Of a stretch of 64,000 bases of DNA, positions 1-12,699 are shown piece by piece. The stretch spans positions 34,322,947 through 34,386,946 of the forward strand of contig OX453276.1 in NCBI GenBank assembly GCA_949710005.1, written 5' to 3'. Made by a program: the position numbers and the translations under genes. The DNA comes from Ricordea florida. Its lineage: Eukaryota > Cnidaria > Anthozoa > Corallimorpharia > Ricordeidae. The notes beneath the pieces are model-generated. The model did not search any database, had not been told where the DNA came from, and was given only the letters and a program-made list of their open reading frames with translations. Each line of letters starts with the position of its first letter. Position 1 is the first letter of the stretch.

Positions 1-163
1 AGTTTTTCCCTGAAAAATCTTTTCCGTGACAGTTAAAGATTTCCTGTGGTTTGTGTATCGATGGAGCTAGAAAACGAGAAAACTTGATTTTTGCATGTAA
101 CGGGCTTCCTTTTCAGTCCTTGAAAATAAACAAGTACACGGATCATTTTTTGGTGTTTTATCC

Positions 164-193
164 CATATAATAAATCCTTTATTGCCCAAGCTT

Positions 194-228
<35 letters not shown>

Positions 229-239
229 TTTTTTGCGTG

Positions 240-282
<43 letters not shown>

Positions 283-345
283 AAAAGAACTTAGCCAATA
301 TCCAGCCATGTTGACCTCACGCTTGGTCAATAACCCATATGTATT
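164..345. mobile_element. Foldback (MITE-like) element
   Basis: The two halves are imperfect reverse complements of each other. The left arm runs from TTATTGCCCAAGC and the right arm ends GCTTGGTCAATAA, both containing GGCTGGATATTGG on opposite strands. The centre (about 245-275) is a near-palindrome around GGACCTCGACTTCG. No transposase is present, so this is a non-autonomous foldback element. The short reading frame across it on the minus strand has no support as a gene. Confidence 0.65.
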
Positions 346-372
346 GTCAAAGGTTGACGAACTAAGGTTTAA

Positions 373-1056
373 GGTTACTGATAACCTTTACGGGTGTCTT
401 TCGGAAAATGTTTCGTACTCGCGTCATTCCCTTTGAAACCATCATTAACCATATATCTTTGGAAAGGTTCTGAAATGTAGAATCCAAATTTAAAGAAATC
501 TTAGAGCGCGCGTCTTCACACGTGAAACCGTCGATGTTCATTTCGCTGAATTACCCGCCTCCGCATCATCTGTTACAACAAAACAAACTGCACTATATCA
601 ACAGCACTTGATTGGCTACCAAAGTGTGTCGGGTCTGAAAAAAAAGGATTCGAAATATTTCTACTGTGACACATCTTTGAGTAACGCGAAACGAAAAATT
701 TCCTATTTGCCAACTTCAGAGCTTATTACGCGGGATCACGTAGTCAGCCAGCGTATAAAATTCGGTAGCGCATTCCTTTCGTCGTCTTGGGAGTCAAAAA
801 TTGCCTTGTTTTTTAACTTTCCCGTATCCCGAGCCCGTCCCGAAAAAATTGTGTGATTTTTATTGGCTGTAACTTCGAATCACGTGCAAGTCAGGTTGGA
901 TTGCACCATGGATATCCATGATCGCACAATCAGCAAAAAAACATACTGCGTCAGCAATTTTAAACCAACACATCCCGCGTAAACGCCTTCAGGCGTCTTC
1001 TTGTTCTCTCAGAAACCAATAGAAAGATCCTTAAAAAGGAAAGGTTATCAGTTACC
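373..1056. mobile_element. TTAA-flanked foldback element, ~684 bp
   Basis: The element is bounded by TTAA at 369-372 and 1057-1060. Its ends are inverted: GGTTACTGATAACCTTT on the left and, read from the right end, GGTAACTGATAACCTTT. TTAA target duplications are known for piggyBac-like and Kolobok-like DNA transposons, so a non-autonomous member of such a group is inferred. It resembles the element at 34854-36925 in its target site, in its subterminal motif (CGGGTGTC then TTCGG) and in net length, about 690 bp once the nested insertion there is removed. The 82-codon frame at 608-856 matches nothing I recognise. Confidence 0.65.
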
Positions 1057-1060
1057 TTAA

Positions 1061-1510
1061 ATACCTAAATTGTAACAAAAATTATTTGGTGCGTTGATGG
1101 CGCAACTGCCATCTCGCGCGCCTTTCAATCTAACACTTGACTGAAAGTTCGTACCGAGAGAAGGCAGAGTGTCGGACCAAACCCAACAAATCGAAATGAT
1201 ATCGTTGAATGCTCGAACATTTCCAAAACTTAACTTAACTTACTTTCCAACTTACTTAAAACAGCAAGGTGCCCATAAAAACTAGCAGCTGACCAACCTC
1301 TTCATAATCAAAGGATTGACTCTTTGTCTGAAATTATGCTTGGCCATTGAGACAGCTTAATTAAATATTGTGACAGAATGGCGAATCAAGAAAAATCCCA
1401 AGCTATTTACTAAGTCTAAACAGCATGGTAAAAATACGATATAAAATGCCCGCTTTTACTCTGGGGGGGAGGGTGGGGGGAACGGGACATTATACGTCTA
1501 GAATTACATA
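1061..1510. other. Intergenic, no gene seen
   Basis: There is no reading frame or splice structure I can support. A G-run tract lies at about 1462-1482. Confidence 0.5.
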
Positions 1511-4500
1511 AGAAATAGAACAAAACCAATTAATCGTGCGACCAAAACTTAACAAACTGCTGCTATTTCACTGAGATATATTTGATCTAGTAGTCAGAGG
1601 CCAAAGCAGATCGATGTTCGTCACTCGCGGCTCGTTGCCAGGTCAGGCATCTTGACCTAAACTTAACTGACCAAATTGAAACAGTCGTTGAACCTGAGCT
1701 GATATATCCACGAGTTTTAGTCAATACACGTTAGCAGATTACAGCGCCACTAGCAACACCTAAAGTATGGCAGCCATGGTGAGGGAGACAACTGAATTAA
1801 ATCATATCAGACTGGGTGTAAAGGCCATAACAGATACTAGACTTAATAACTTACCGCTCTGAAACAACTCCCAGAATCTCGATGTGCACAAAAGCTGCAG
1901 ATAAAAAATGATACTTATATTACTTATAGCTTTAGGTGCTTTATATCCAGTTTGAAGAAAAATGTGGTGATTCTTATGGGTAAAAGAGTTTCAGCTTACC
2001 AATCTCTGGAAACTAATGAGGCTCTGACCGTAGTTAATCAAGGGACTGGTTATGAAACCCTGGAGATTTCAAAAGCAAGAACAGTGCAGTCTCAATTAGA
2101 AGTTGAATCGACCGTGACCCTGCACAATCTTTTGTTTTTGTTTGGCATGTTACTTGCAAATATATTAGTCCAACCTTTTGATTAGTTAACCTACCGAAAA
2201 AAAGTGCGTTTTTGTGAAGGTTCAACGCCAAAAAGGCGAACAAAAACATAAAACAAAGAAACTTGTCGAGTTTCATAACCATCATGCTCTGACTGATATT
2301 ACATTAAGCTTTGACAAAGCAGAATTGAAATGTTGTTACGAAGAGATAAATCGGGACAATGCCCGGTAATTTGCAACCTGGTCAAAACGAATAACGGTGA
2401 AAATACGACATGGAAATATAGAATTGTTATGCCTGCAGTATGGCAGCTCATGATGGTGAAGGCTACATTTAACGTATCCGACTGAATGTGGGGGCCAATA
2501 ACACAGATATTTCACTTACCGTACTTTAATGAAAAACGATGCCAATTCTCTATACCGTGTGTAAAATTTTCACTATAAACCACTCTCTGCTAACTCACTG
2601 CACATACAACTCACTGCGCTAAGCATTTATAAAATGTGCTGACGCATCGGGAAAATTCCTTGGATAGTTTTAGAGTGAGTGCTCATTTGACCACATGTTT
2701 ATGACTTGACTGAGCTCAACTGTTTTTTCAACAGACTTAACAGTTTTTACTGAAAACTAGAATGCAGCATGGGAGTAAAGCCAGAAGTAATCAGAGTGTT
2801 AAGGAAAATAAACTGAGCAATCAAAGCATCCATAACAAGTCAGAAACAATGAACAAAAGAATCAAAGTCCGGAATGTTCTCTCACGCTCTAATGGGTCGT
2901 CGTGCTTTTTTGATTTCGTGCAAAATAAACACCCTCTACTCAGTTGAATTAATTCTCATGCCATTCTCAATTCCCAGCTTATCTGTTCTTTAAAAAGTTG
3001 CTATATAAACGTCGTTCACTTCTCAACAAAAATTGTGAACTTGTCCACTTTGAAAAGTAACAAAAACTGAGAGAAGATTTACACAGAGAACGCCTTTCTG
3101 CTACTGATCGAGTCTCCTTACTGTTTTAAATTTGGTACGCCATAACACCCTCATACCCAGTTATTACGTACTCAGACTGAATAGAACAAAACCAAGAATA
3201 CTTGTAATCAAAACTTAACAAACTGCTGCTATTTCATTGAGATATATTGGATCTAATAGTTAGAGGCGATGTTCGTCACTCGCGGCTCGTTGCCAGGTCA
3301 GGCATCTTGAGAACAACTTCACTGACCAAATTGAAACAGTCGAACTTGAGCTGACGAGTTTTAGTCAATACACGTTAGCAGATTACAGCGCAACTAGCAA
3401 CACCTAAAATATGGCAGCCATGGTGAGGGCGACAACTGAATTAAATCATATCAGACTGGGTGTGAAGGCCATAACAGATACTAGACTTAATAACTTACCG
3501 CTCTGAAACAACTTGCAGAATCTCGATGTGCACAAAAGCTGCAGATAAAAAATGATACTTATATTACTTATAGCTTTAGGTGCTTTATATCCAGTTTGAA
3601 GAAAAATGTGGTGATTCTTATGGGTAAAAGAGTTTCAGCTTACCAATCTCTGAAAACTAATGAGGCTCTGACCGTAGTTAATCAAGGGACTGGTTATGAA
3701 ACCCTGGAGATTTCAAAAGCAAGAACAGTGCAGTGTCAATTAGAAGTTGAATCGACCGTGACCCTGCACAATCTTTTGTTTTTGTTTGGCATGTTACTTG
3801 CAAATATATTAGTCGAAACTTTTGATTAGTTAACGTACCGAAAAAAAGTGCGTTTTTGTGAAGGTTCAACGCCAAAAAGGCGAACAAAAACATAAAACAA
3901 AGAAACTTGTCGAGTTTCATAACCATCATGCTCTGACTGATATTACATTAAGCTTTGACAAAGCAGAATTGAAATGTTGTTACGAAGAGATAAATCGGGA
4001 CAATGCCCGGTAATTTGCAACCTGGTCAAAACGAATAACGGTGAAAATACGACATGGAAATATAGAATTGTTATGCCTGCAGTATGGCAGCTCATGATGG
4101 TGAAGGCTACATTTAACGTATCCGACTGAATGTGGAGGCCAATAACACAAATATTTCACTTGCCGTACTTTAATGAAAAACGATGCCAATTCTCTATACC
4201 GTGTGTAAAACTTTCACTATAAACCACTCTCTGCTAACTCACTGCACATACAACTCACTGCGCTAAGCATTTATAAAATGTGCTGACGCATCGGGAAAAT
4301 TCCTTGGATATTTTTAGAGCGAGTGCTCATCGTTGACCACATGTTTATTACTTGACTGAGTTCAACCGTTTTTTCCACAGACTTAACAGTTTTTACTGAA
4401 AACTAGAATGCAGCATGGGAGTAAAGCTAGAAATAATCGGAGTGTTAAGGAAAATAAACTGAGCAATCAAAGCATCCATAACAAGTCAGAAACAATGAGG

Positions 4501-6480
4501 AAAAGAATCAAAAGTCCGGAATGTTCTCTCACGCTCTAATGCGTCGCTGTGCTGTTTTGATTTCGTGCAGAATAAACACCCTCATGCAGTTCAGTTGAAT
4601 TAATTCTCATGCCATTCTCAATTCCCAGCTTATCTGTTCTTTAAAAAGTTGCTATATAAACGTCGTTCACTTCTCAACAAAAATTGTGAACTTGTTCACT
4701 TTGAAAAGTAAGAAAAACTGAGAGAAGATTTACACAGAGAACGCCTTTCTGCTACTGATCGAGTCTCCTTACTGTTTTAAATTTGGTACGCCATAACACC
4801 CTCATACCCAGTTATTACGTACTCAGACTGAATAGAACAAAACCAAGAATACTTGTAATCAAAACTTAACAAACTGCTGCTATTTCATTGAGATATATTG
4901 GATCTAATAGTTAGAGGCGATGTTCGTCACTCGCGGCTTGTTTCCAGGTCAGGCATCTTGACAACAACTTCACTGACCAAATTGAAAAAGTCGAACTTGT
5001 GCTGATATATCAACGAGTTTTAGTCAATACACGTTAGCAGATTACAGCACCCCTAGCCTGAACACCTAAAGTATGGAAGCCATGGTGAGGGCGACAAATT
5101 AAGTCATATCAGACTGGGTGTGAAAGCCATAACAGATACTAGGACTAAATAACTTACCGATCGGAAAGAACTCTCAGAAAACCAGATGTGCATAAAAGCT
5201 GCAAATAAAAAATTATACTCATATAACTAATAGCTTTAGGTGCTTTATATGCAGTTTTAAGAAACATACGGTGATTTTTATGGGTAAAACACTTTCAGCT
5301 CACCAATCTCTTGAAACTTAAAGGTATAAGGCTCTGGCTGATATTACATTAAGCTTTGACAAAGCAGTATTTAAATGTTAATGTAACGAAGTGATAAATC
5401 GGGAATATCCCCGGTCATTTGCAACCTGGTCAAAACGAACAACGGTGAAAATACGACATGGAAATATGGAATTGTTATGGCTGCAGTATGGCAACTATGA
5501 TGAAGGCTACAATTTAAGGTATCCGACTTAATGTGTAGGGTAATAACACGGATATTTTACTTATCGTACTTTCATAAAAAACGATGCCAATTCTCTATAC
5601 CATGTGTAAAATGTTCAGTATAAACCACTCTGTTAACACACTTCACATGCAACTCATTGCGCTAAACATTTATAAAATGTGCTGACAAGTGTCACCTTAA
5701 GAAAATTGATGGCTTCAAGTAGAAGTTTAGTGGAAAATAGTTTTTCTTGTAAGAAGCATCGCATCAAGAGAAAATGAGGGACATTTTCTCTTGATCGCAT
5801 CCATAACAAGTGAGAAACAATGAACAAAAGAATTAAAGTCCAGAATTTTCGCTCACGCTCTAATGCGTCGTCTTCCTGTTTTGATTTCGTGCAGAATAAA
5901 CACCCTTATTAAGTTGCTATATAAACGTCGTTCACTTCTCAACAAAGATTGTGAACTTGTCCACTTTGAAAAGTAACAAAAACTGAAAGAGGATTTACAC
6001 AGAGAACGCCTTTCTGCTTCTGATCGAGTCTCCTTACTGTTTTATCTCTGGAACACCATAACACCGTCATACTCACTCAGACTGAATAGAACAAAACCAA
6101 GAAACCTTGTGATCAAAACTTAGCAAACTGTTGCTAGTTTTTAAATGTTTTTGATCTAATAGTCAGAGGCCGAATCAGATCAATGTTCGTCACTCGCGGC
6201 TCGTTGCCAGGTCAGGCATCTTGAGAACAACTTCACTGACCAAATTGAAACAGTCGAACTTGAGCTGATATATCCACGAGTTTTAGTCAATACACGTTAG
6301 CAGATTACAGCGCCACTAGCAACACCTAAAGTATGGCAGCCATGGTGAGGGCGACAACTGAATTAAATCATATCAGACTGGGTGTGAAGGCCATAACAGA
6401 TACTAGACTGAATAACTTACCGCTCTGAAACAACTCCCAGAAATGTCGATGTGCCCAAAAGCTGCAGATAAAAAATGATT
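1511..6480 (+). repeat. Tandem array of a ~1.65-kb unit
   Basis: The same unit recurs head to tail. The motif AATAGAACAAAACC starts copies near 1515, 3180, 4831 and 6085, and a second landmark (GAAAAATGTGGTG) repeats at 1954 and 3598, which is 1,644 bp apart. Copies 1 and 2 are nearly full length, copy 3 is shortened to about 1.26 kb by internal loss, and copy 4 stops at about 6480. The only shared frames (77 codons plus at 1952 and 3596, 83 codons minus over the same bases) overlap each other on opposite strands and look like chance. No transposase, terminal repeat or RNA gene was recognised. Confidence 0.8.
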
Positions 6481-6567
6481 CTCAACCCCGTTCCCAGGGT
6501 CTCTCCTCTTCCCACTCCCTCCAACTCCAGGGGGTGGGAAGAAGAGAGACCCTGGGAACGAGGTTGA
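6480..6567. mobile_element. Short hairpin element inside repeat copy 4
   Basis: A near-perfect inverted repeat (arms about 35 bases, TCAACCCCGTTCCCAGGGTC against GACCCTGGGAACGAGGTTGA) interrupts the fourth copy of the 1.65-kb unit. It is flanked by ATGAT at 6475-6479 and 6568-6572. The other copies read straight through at this point, so this is an insertion with a 5-bp duplication. Confidence 0.7.
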
Positions 6568-6572
6568 ATGAT

Positions 6573-7022
6573 ACTTAGATAACTAAATTAGATTAGTGGC
6601 CTCGCTTCGCGAGGTTACTAATCGTGTCGCTTTCGGTCAGACCACGTGGCTCGCAAGCCCGAGTAAATCGAGCCGAGAGTTTTTATACATGTATATTTTA
6701 AAGGTGTCTATTTGCAGGCCAGGTTACCTGGCAACATTACTCCATATGAATTTCCGCAATGATGTTTTGAAAATAATGTTAATTTTGTGGAAACCGCTTT
6801 CACTCGTCTTGGAGGTACACCCCAGCAAGATCTCCGACATATACAAGAAAGAGTGGCGAGAAATCGTCGTCGAGTAAGCTTGAATGCCGCAAAAATCGGC
6901 ACACGGGAAGGGTGATGGACTAAACGCTGACCCCCAGTCCATGGGCTACCCAAATGGACTACCCTAAAATGGGCTACCCCTAGAAAATACTATTTCGGAT
7001 GAGTACTATTCAAGGAACTGCC
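6573..7022. other. Intergenic, no gene supported
   Basis: A 93-codon plus-strand frame (6596-6877) and overlapping minus-strand frames have no recognisable domain, consistent codon bias or splice signals. I see no gene here. Confidence 0.4.
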
Positions 7023-7283
7023 ATTTATATACTTAGATTGGACGAACCTTGTTTATCGTTCGTCTGATCCAGCCGCCATCTTGAATATTATACTCAATAA
7101 ACAACCGCTGAATGCAGAAGAATGTAGTCTCAAATCTAATCGCCCTTACAAGGAACTTTATAAAAATGTCTTCACCGCGAGTAAGGTGGTGCTATAACCG
7201 CAGCTGATCCGCAGATTTTCTTAAACCCGAGTTATGGATCAGACGAAAAATAAACAAAGTTCGTGCAATGTAAGTATATAAAT
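7023..7283. mobile_element. Foldback element, ~261 bp
   Basis: The terminal inverted repeats are about 48 bp. The left arm begins ATTTATATACTTAGATTG and the right arm, read inward, ATTTATATACTTACATTG; both continue into a CGTCTGATCC motif. There is no coding capacity. Confidence 0.7.
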
Positions 7284-8370
7284 GAATATGAATAGTACTC
7301 ATTTGAAATTGTATATAATTCGAAATAGGAGTCGTATTTCTAGTTAGAATATAATTGTGATGATGATGATGATGATGCATTTGTATAGCACACTTTTTCA
7401 TACGAATATATTATGGGATAGATTGAAATAGAAGAATGCAAAGCGTAAAGTGCAGCTGTGTTCTTGTAATGAAGTGGGTAGCTTTAATGTAATGGGACCC
7501 TATTTTCTGATTGTCAAACGGTATGCAATTTAGTTCAACGACATGTGCACATTACAGTAGCCACTTGATACTCAAGAATTTTAACATCAAATTTTTTTGA
7601 GTGGTGGGGGGGGGAGATACGTTGTACTGGGTCGTTGTCCTATCACCATGTCAAAGGCTTGAAAATATCTGTGTAGCCAAAGAAGGCGTAGAAAGTGACT
7701 ATTTAATGATGCCTCCATACATGTTGGAAACGCTTGAATACAGAGATTTTAAGTGGAGATTTATGGTGTATGAACTACATGTAAGTGAACAGCAAAACTG
7801 AAATACCTATCTTTAAACTTCAGTCAAACATTTTATTGATAATTTATACAACATAACAATGATACCAATCACATCTGCCAACCTTTAGGAGATGACAAAC
7901 ATTGAGCAATGACTCTTGTACAATTGCCTTATACGGATGAAACTCTGAACCAATAGAAATAAGCCTACCCAACAGTGGGTTGCTAATGCAGTATTATCCA
8001 CTGTACAAAAAGCCCTGTAATTAAAAATTTTCTGACTATCTTTGAACTGAACTATTTATAAAACGTATTGTAATTAACAATTCTCTGACTGTCTTTGAAC
8101 TGAACTATTGATCAAACATATTTTACAAATATTAAAAGTTGTGTAGACAATAACACAAATAGAACAATGAACAGAGTAGTTATATCATATCAGTTAAGCT
8201 TACGGATGGCAAAAACTGAGTCATTTTTTTCCTAACTAAAACAACTACTTGAAGGTGCAAAATAAAACTACCATCTTCAAACTTTTGACCTGAAATTCCA
8301 TTGACTTTTGTTTGATGCTAATTTGATAAGCGTAAGAACAATATTGAACGAAATGGTCATTTCACATCTG
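7284..8370. other. Intergenic, microsatellite only
   Basis: A short ATG/GAT trinucleotide run lies at about 7359-7379. The 66-codon frame at 7601-7801 is unsupported. Nothing else was recognised. Confidence 0.4.
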
Positions 8371-9270
8371 TCAAGGTTGGGTGGATGGCAAGAACTGAGC
8401 AATGAGTCTTGTGCTTTGGTCTAACATCACCTTTTGTACTCCGGCATTAAAGAAAAGCTTTGATAGGCCTGCAGAAGTGATTGTGGATAAGCTTGTTTCA
8501 CATTTGATGATGGACAAGAAGCTTTGGATGGCATCACTGAAGGCTGTGCAGTTGACCCGCTTTTTGCCAATTTTCATGAGCAGTTAAGCAACAACTTTTT
8601 TTTGAAGAACATCTTTCATGAGCGTCATGTTGCAGTTGCGAGATGTAACTGCGTCATCAACTTTCCACTGCATCTTCATTGGTTTTATTACAACAAATGC
8701 AAGAGGTGGTGCGTTTGATGTCCACTCCAAGGGCAGTAGCGATGTTGTCCTGTAATTCTGGTGTCGCCAGGTTCATGTTAGGGATTTGATCAATTTCGTC
8801 ATTCAGGTAAATTCGTTTGTGTTGAGGAACGTGGAGCCGTTGAAGACCCTAACTTTGCAATTCTCAATGTGGTAGCACTTGCCAACATGAATCTTGTCGA
8901 TGCTATCTTCCAATAGAACTAGTTTCATTGAACTGGTTTTGTCTGCTACCACGGAATCGGTTTTGTACCTCATCTTTTCACCATGGAGTATATGGGCTGT
9001 TTAATTTCAGACTTCATCATGATCTTAACTTTAACATCGACAGTTTCAAATAATCATGTTTGCATTCAAGGCCTGTTTGACTGTGTGAAGCCTGTTGTTA
9101 AAGTTATCATCGCATCGGAATTCAAGATCCACTGAGGTAATTGTTGCCCTTTTAGGTATTGTGTATTCTCTATTTTGGGAGTTGGACCTCTTTGATTTAG
9201 TCTCGACAAGTCCAGAGATTTTGACAGATGATTTTACTGGGATTGTTGTAATTTCTGTCGCTTTTCTGGT
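8371..9270 (-). pseudogene. Decayed OB-fold (RPA-like) gene fragment
   Basis: Reading the minus strand across several frames gives a broken protein. The segment VADKTSSMKLVLLEDSIDK (about 8905-8970) followed by GKCYHIENCKVRVFNG has the pattern of the single-stranded-DNA-binding OB folds in replication protein A-like families (V-D-S-G-S-L-W-E, then G-K-Y-N-V-R-F-N-G). Further downstream on the same strand come a Cys-rich stretch (SCICCNKT, about 8670-8700) and a C-terminal block VNCTAFSDAIQSFLSII (8515-8565), as expected for such proteins. Stops and frameshifts separate the blocks, so this is a relic. Similar uncharacterised OB-fold genes are often multicopy or transposon-associated. The family assignment comes from recalled motif patterns only. 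Confidence 0.5.
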
Positions 9271-9413
9271 GAGTAGAACACCATACGTACATTATCGATC
9301 ACTTTCTGTTGTTTGTAGTTTCAGGTAAAAGTACTTGGTTGAACCATTTGTAGCAGTTTTAACTCCACATATCATGTGGACATAGCCTTTGAGTGTTTCG
9401 GCTGAAATGAAAT

Positions 9414-9704
9414 AAGTATAGGTAATAGCATGGTTTGTAGTCATATTTGGTATAAATACCACGAGGGATATTTCAAAATTGTAGCACGTAATTTCAAGAG
9501 CCGTTAGGCGAGTGAAATTTGAGACAATTTTGAAATATCTTGAGTGGTATTTATGCCAAATATCACGCACAAATCATGCTATTATTTGTTTATACTACTA
9601 CTGGCAAAAGGTTTGTAATTTTCACATGTAGGTATTTCAAATAAAGCAGAAATACCACTGCTCTTAGCCAATCAAATTACAGAAATTTCTCATGTAGTAG
9701 TATA
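9414..9704 (-). mobile_element. Foldback element, same family as 60682-60971
   Basis: The sequence is the reverse complement, with scattered differences, of the element at 60682-60971. Both contain a long inner inverted repeat (ATTTCAAAATTGT and its complement) and the terminal motif ATACTACTAC. No protein is encoded; the 92-codon minus frame here is a by-product. Confidence 0.75.
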
Positions 9705-9978
9705 ACAATTGTTATTATGAGCATTGAAAATGCAAGTTAATTTGTTAGTCATTATGAGTGGTAGCTAACCAGCTGTTATTTTAAGCTTTAGAGGTTGATG
9801 TGTCTTAAACGGTACTAAGGGCTTTTCTGTTTTTCAGACCTGGCCATTCGTACAAATTAGACATCAATATCAGCCAAGAAATCGAAACCAAATTAACTAA
9901 TTCATATTAAATATCATTTGCGTTGGATGGTGAAGTCAAAGCACCACATGCGAGGATTAAAGGGATCAGTGTAAGTAT

Positions 9979-10084
9979 CTGGGCAACTGTTCACCTTCCC
10001 CTCCCCTAACCTAACAAGTTGTAATAAGTTAAAAAGTTAGCTTTAATGCTGAGTTAGGGGAGGGGTAGGTGCACAGTTACCCAG
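9979..10084. mobile_element. Small foldback element (106 bp)
   Basis: The ends are CTGGGCAACTGTTCACC on the left and, read inward from the right, CTGGGTAACTGTGCACC, continuing into CCCCTCCCCTAA on both arms. The spacer between the arms is about 40 bp. Confidence 0.7.
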
Positions 10085-10461
10085 GTTTTTGCATTGATCC
10101 GATCAAAGGAACTCTTAACGTTTTCACGGAAAGGGACATTTTGACGGACTGGCAGAACCTGTTCAAGGAACTGGCGTAATCAAAATTTACCAAAACTCCC
10201 AGTCTGGCAAGCCAGTTCCAACAAATGGAAAGCACTCCTAGGCAGTCACTCACATATAAAGGACTTACAATTATCACTTGCGAAGGCTTCGGCTTGTTTG
10301 GCTTTGGGGTTCTGTGGGTTCACGACAGAAACATAAATAATTCATCACAAGACTAAATGTTCACTAATAAATTCTGCACATAAAAAAATGTATGAATTTA
10401 TGAATGTGTAGGTTAAGATGAAAATGGACGTGAAACGAAAGAAATGTGTATATAACAAAGA

Positions 10462-10720
10462 GAAGTAAGGTAAGGTAAGGTAAGGTAAGGTAAAGTCCTT
10501 TCCAATTGACATTGGAAAGCCGAGTGGCTTATTTGTGCCAGCGCTTATCTCCGGTTTCTGTAGCATGAAGCGACTAGAAGTATTACTACTCCCCCTGGAT
10601 GGGATGCTAGTCCATCGCAGGTTACCTCTCAGCATTTTGCCAGGTTTTCAACCCAACAGTTTGCTGGTACCCATTTATAACCCTGGGTGGAGAGAGGCAG
10701 GAATGATTTCCGCATAGGTC
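10462..10720 (+). repeat. GGTAA microsatellite plus dispersed repeat fragment
   Basis: A (GGTAA)n run spans about 10466-10495. The following ~220 bp (CTAGTCCATCGCAGGTTACC near 10608 and CCTGGGTGGAGAGAGG near 10682) resembles a common cnidarian dispersed repeat that I recall from coral sequences. There is no coding support. Confidence 0.4.
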
Positions 10721-12201
10721 CCTACTTTATTATGCATGCTGTAGCGATATTGTATCATTCTGCAGTAACAAATCAAAGTAGGACTATGGTGAACTCGTGG
10801 ATATGTTTACAAAACAGAGAAAAAAGAAATAATTTAAAAATTAATGAGGTGTTTTTTCAGAGTTGTGATTGAATGAACTTGAAGATAATTTTAATAATCT
10901 ATAATCACAACATAAAAGTGACCAGGGAGCTGAGTAGCTTTTTGAAATAAACATACAGTGAGTACATGACGCCAATCATTTGACTACACTAGGCATCAGT
11001 TATAAGGCAGGTGGCAAGCATACAGTTGTTAAAAAATTGATAACTTAACATAAGCGTACAGGATTAAATGGCACCGAAACCAAATGTAGTTCTGGTATCC
11101 TGCTGCTCACTGTCTGTGTGTTCAAAGTAACAGGGTCCTTCTGAATAAGGTCTGAATTTTGTTGCCATGACATTCTCAATTTTATCATCATTATAGTTTT
11201 TGTTGTCTACAAGTCTATTCAATGTATGCAACAGAAATATCCACCTTGATTCTGCAGCTGATAATGAACAAAACCATGTAGGATAGCCCAGCTGACGTGA
11301 TGATCTTAAAATCCTTAAGACTCTCAATCCTTTATCAAGTTGAATTAGTTTATTTACATTACCATCTTATTTTAGGTTATCAGTGGTATATATATTCAGG
11401 GTTGCACTTAAAAAAAATCACACTTGCCATCATTAATACAGCAATACATCTTTGTTTTTATCCTTATAACTTCTTGTTTTTACAATGTAAATATGATGAG
11501 TCACACAACAGTAAGCAAAACAGGTAAGCCTATTTTTCCAACATGTCTACTTCAACACAATCTAGTTCACTTCAAGGTAAATTCGGAAATCAATACACAG
11601 AAAACGTTTCATTGTAACGACTTGTGGTGTATTGTATATAATATAACGCTTAATACATTTTCTACATGACTTACCCTTTTCGAACCCTGGTTCTCCGTCA
11701 CGGCATGCGCCTCTATATTTAATGGTAAGCGTTGACATACTTCTTGACCGTCCCAATACTTTTCCAACTCCATTCCTGTTATTACTAACACTTAAATCAG
11801 TAGAAAAGTCCTCCATGCGATGTTTCTTATCCAGGTTGGCCGCAGAAGTTCTTCGGTTTCACATCATGGATTCGTCAATTTATTCTGTTTTCAGTAGTAG
11901 TTTCGTTCAATAACGAGTACTCATTTCGCTCAAATAAATTCTCATTCAAGTGCTAATTTCGCTTTATGAGTTCTCATCAAAGCTTACTACATTAGCAAGA
12001 GATTTTCTCATCTTCAGATCACTTTCGAGCCAACTGAAATTCATATACTGCTTAGGGGCGGTCGATGGCGGTCGATGTCGGAAAAGCGAATAGTTATCAT
12101 CTGTTCACGTTTAGCGCCTGGCCGAGTAAAAGGCTCATGAAATTCAGTCTCCAAGTTGGTCATTGTCCTAACTGGAAACATTTAAACTCCTTTTGATTTT
12201 A
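10721..12201. other. Intergenic, no gene seen
   Basis: Short frames on both strands overlap one another and show no domains or paired splice sites. Nothing could be supported. Confidence 0.4.
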
Positions 12202-12422
12202 GTAAGACCGCTAATGAGGCCCTGTTAGTGAGGTTGTTTATGTCGCGCGTCTGAGTTTCAAACCTTTTCACGTCGCAATTTCGGAAGGTCGAAGGTCGCT
12301 GTCGTAATTTCCTGTGAGCGGCTCGTCGTTCGTCGCCATTTCAGGTCCTTTATGTCGCCGTTTCAAGGCCATGTTGCTTGTCGAAATTTACCCCTAACAG
12401 GGCCTCGCTAATCGTCCTCTTA
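12202..12422. mobile_element. Probable foldback element
   Basis: GCTAATGAGGCCCTGTTAG near 12210 is matched by its reverse complement CTAACAGGGCCTCGCTAA near 12394, and the interior is rich in GTCGC/CGTCG words. The inverted ends are about 30 bp. No target duplication could be defined. Confidence 0.45.
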
Positions 12423-12578
12423 AGCTACAAAATCATTACAAACTCTGGCAACGGTACGATACACTTTCAGCGTGAACTTTCATCAACGGACTTCCGTGAC
12501 TTCGGTCACGACAATTGTCGTCTTCATATCGGTGCCCCCGAGTTCTATCCGACTAATTACGAAGTGTGTCTACACTGG

Positions 12579-12622
12579 AGTGAGTGAGTGAGTGAGTGAG
12601 TGAGTGAGTGAGTGAGTGAGTG
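12579..12622 (+). repeat. GAGT microsatellite
   Basis: An uninterrupted (GTGA)n tetranucleotide run of about 11 copies. Confidence 0.95.
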
Positions 12623-12699
12623 ACAATTTGCATATCGGAGTCCCCACAAAAACTCGCAAATACGCTTCGCGTATCCACGAGTTAAAAATGTTTACATGT

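Noticed and set aside
608..856. 82-codon frame inside the first TTAA element
   Set aside because: No similarity to transposases, and not conserved in the related element at 34854-36925.
7192..7401. Frame with a seven-histidine run
   Set aside because: It arises from the ATG/GAT microsatellite, with no flanking coding signal.
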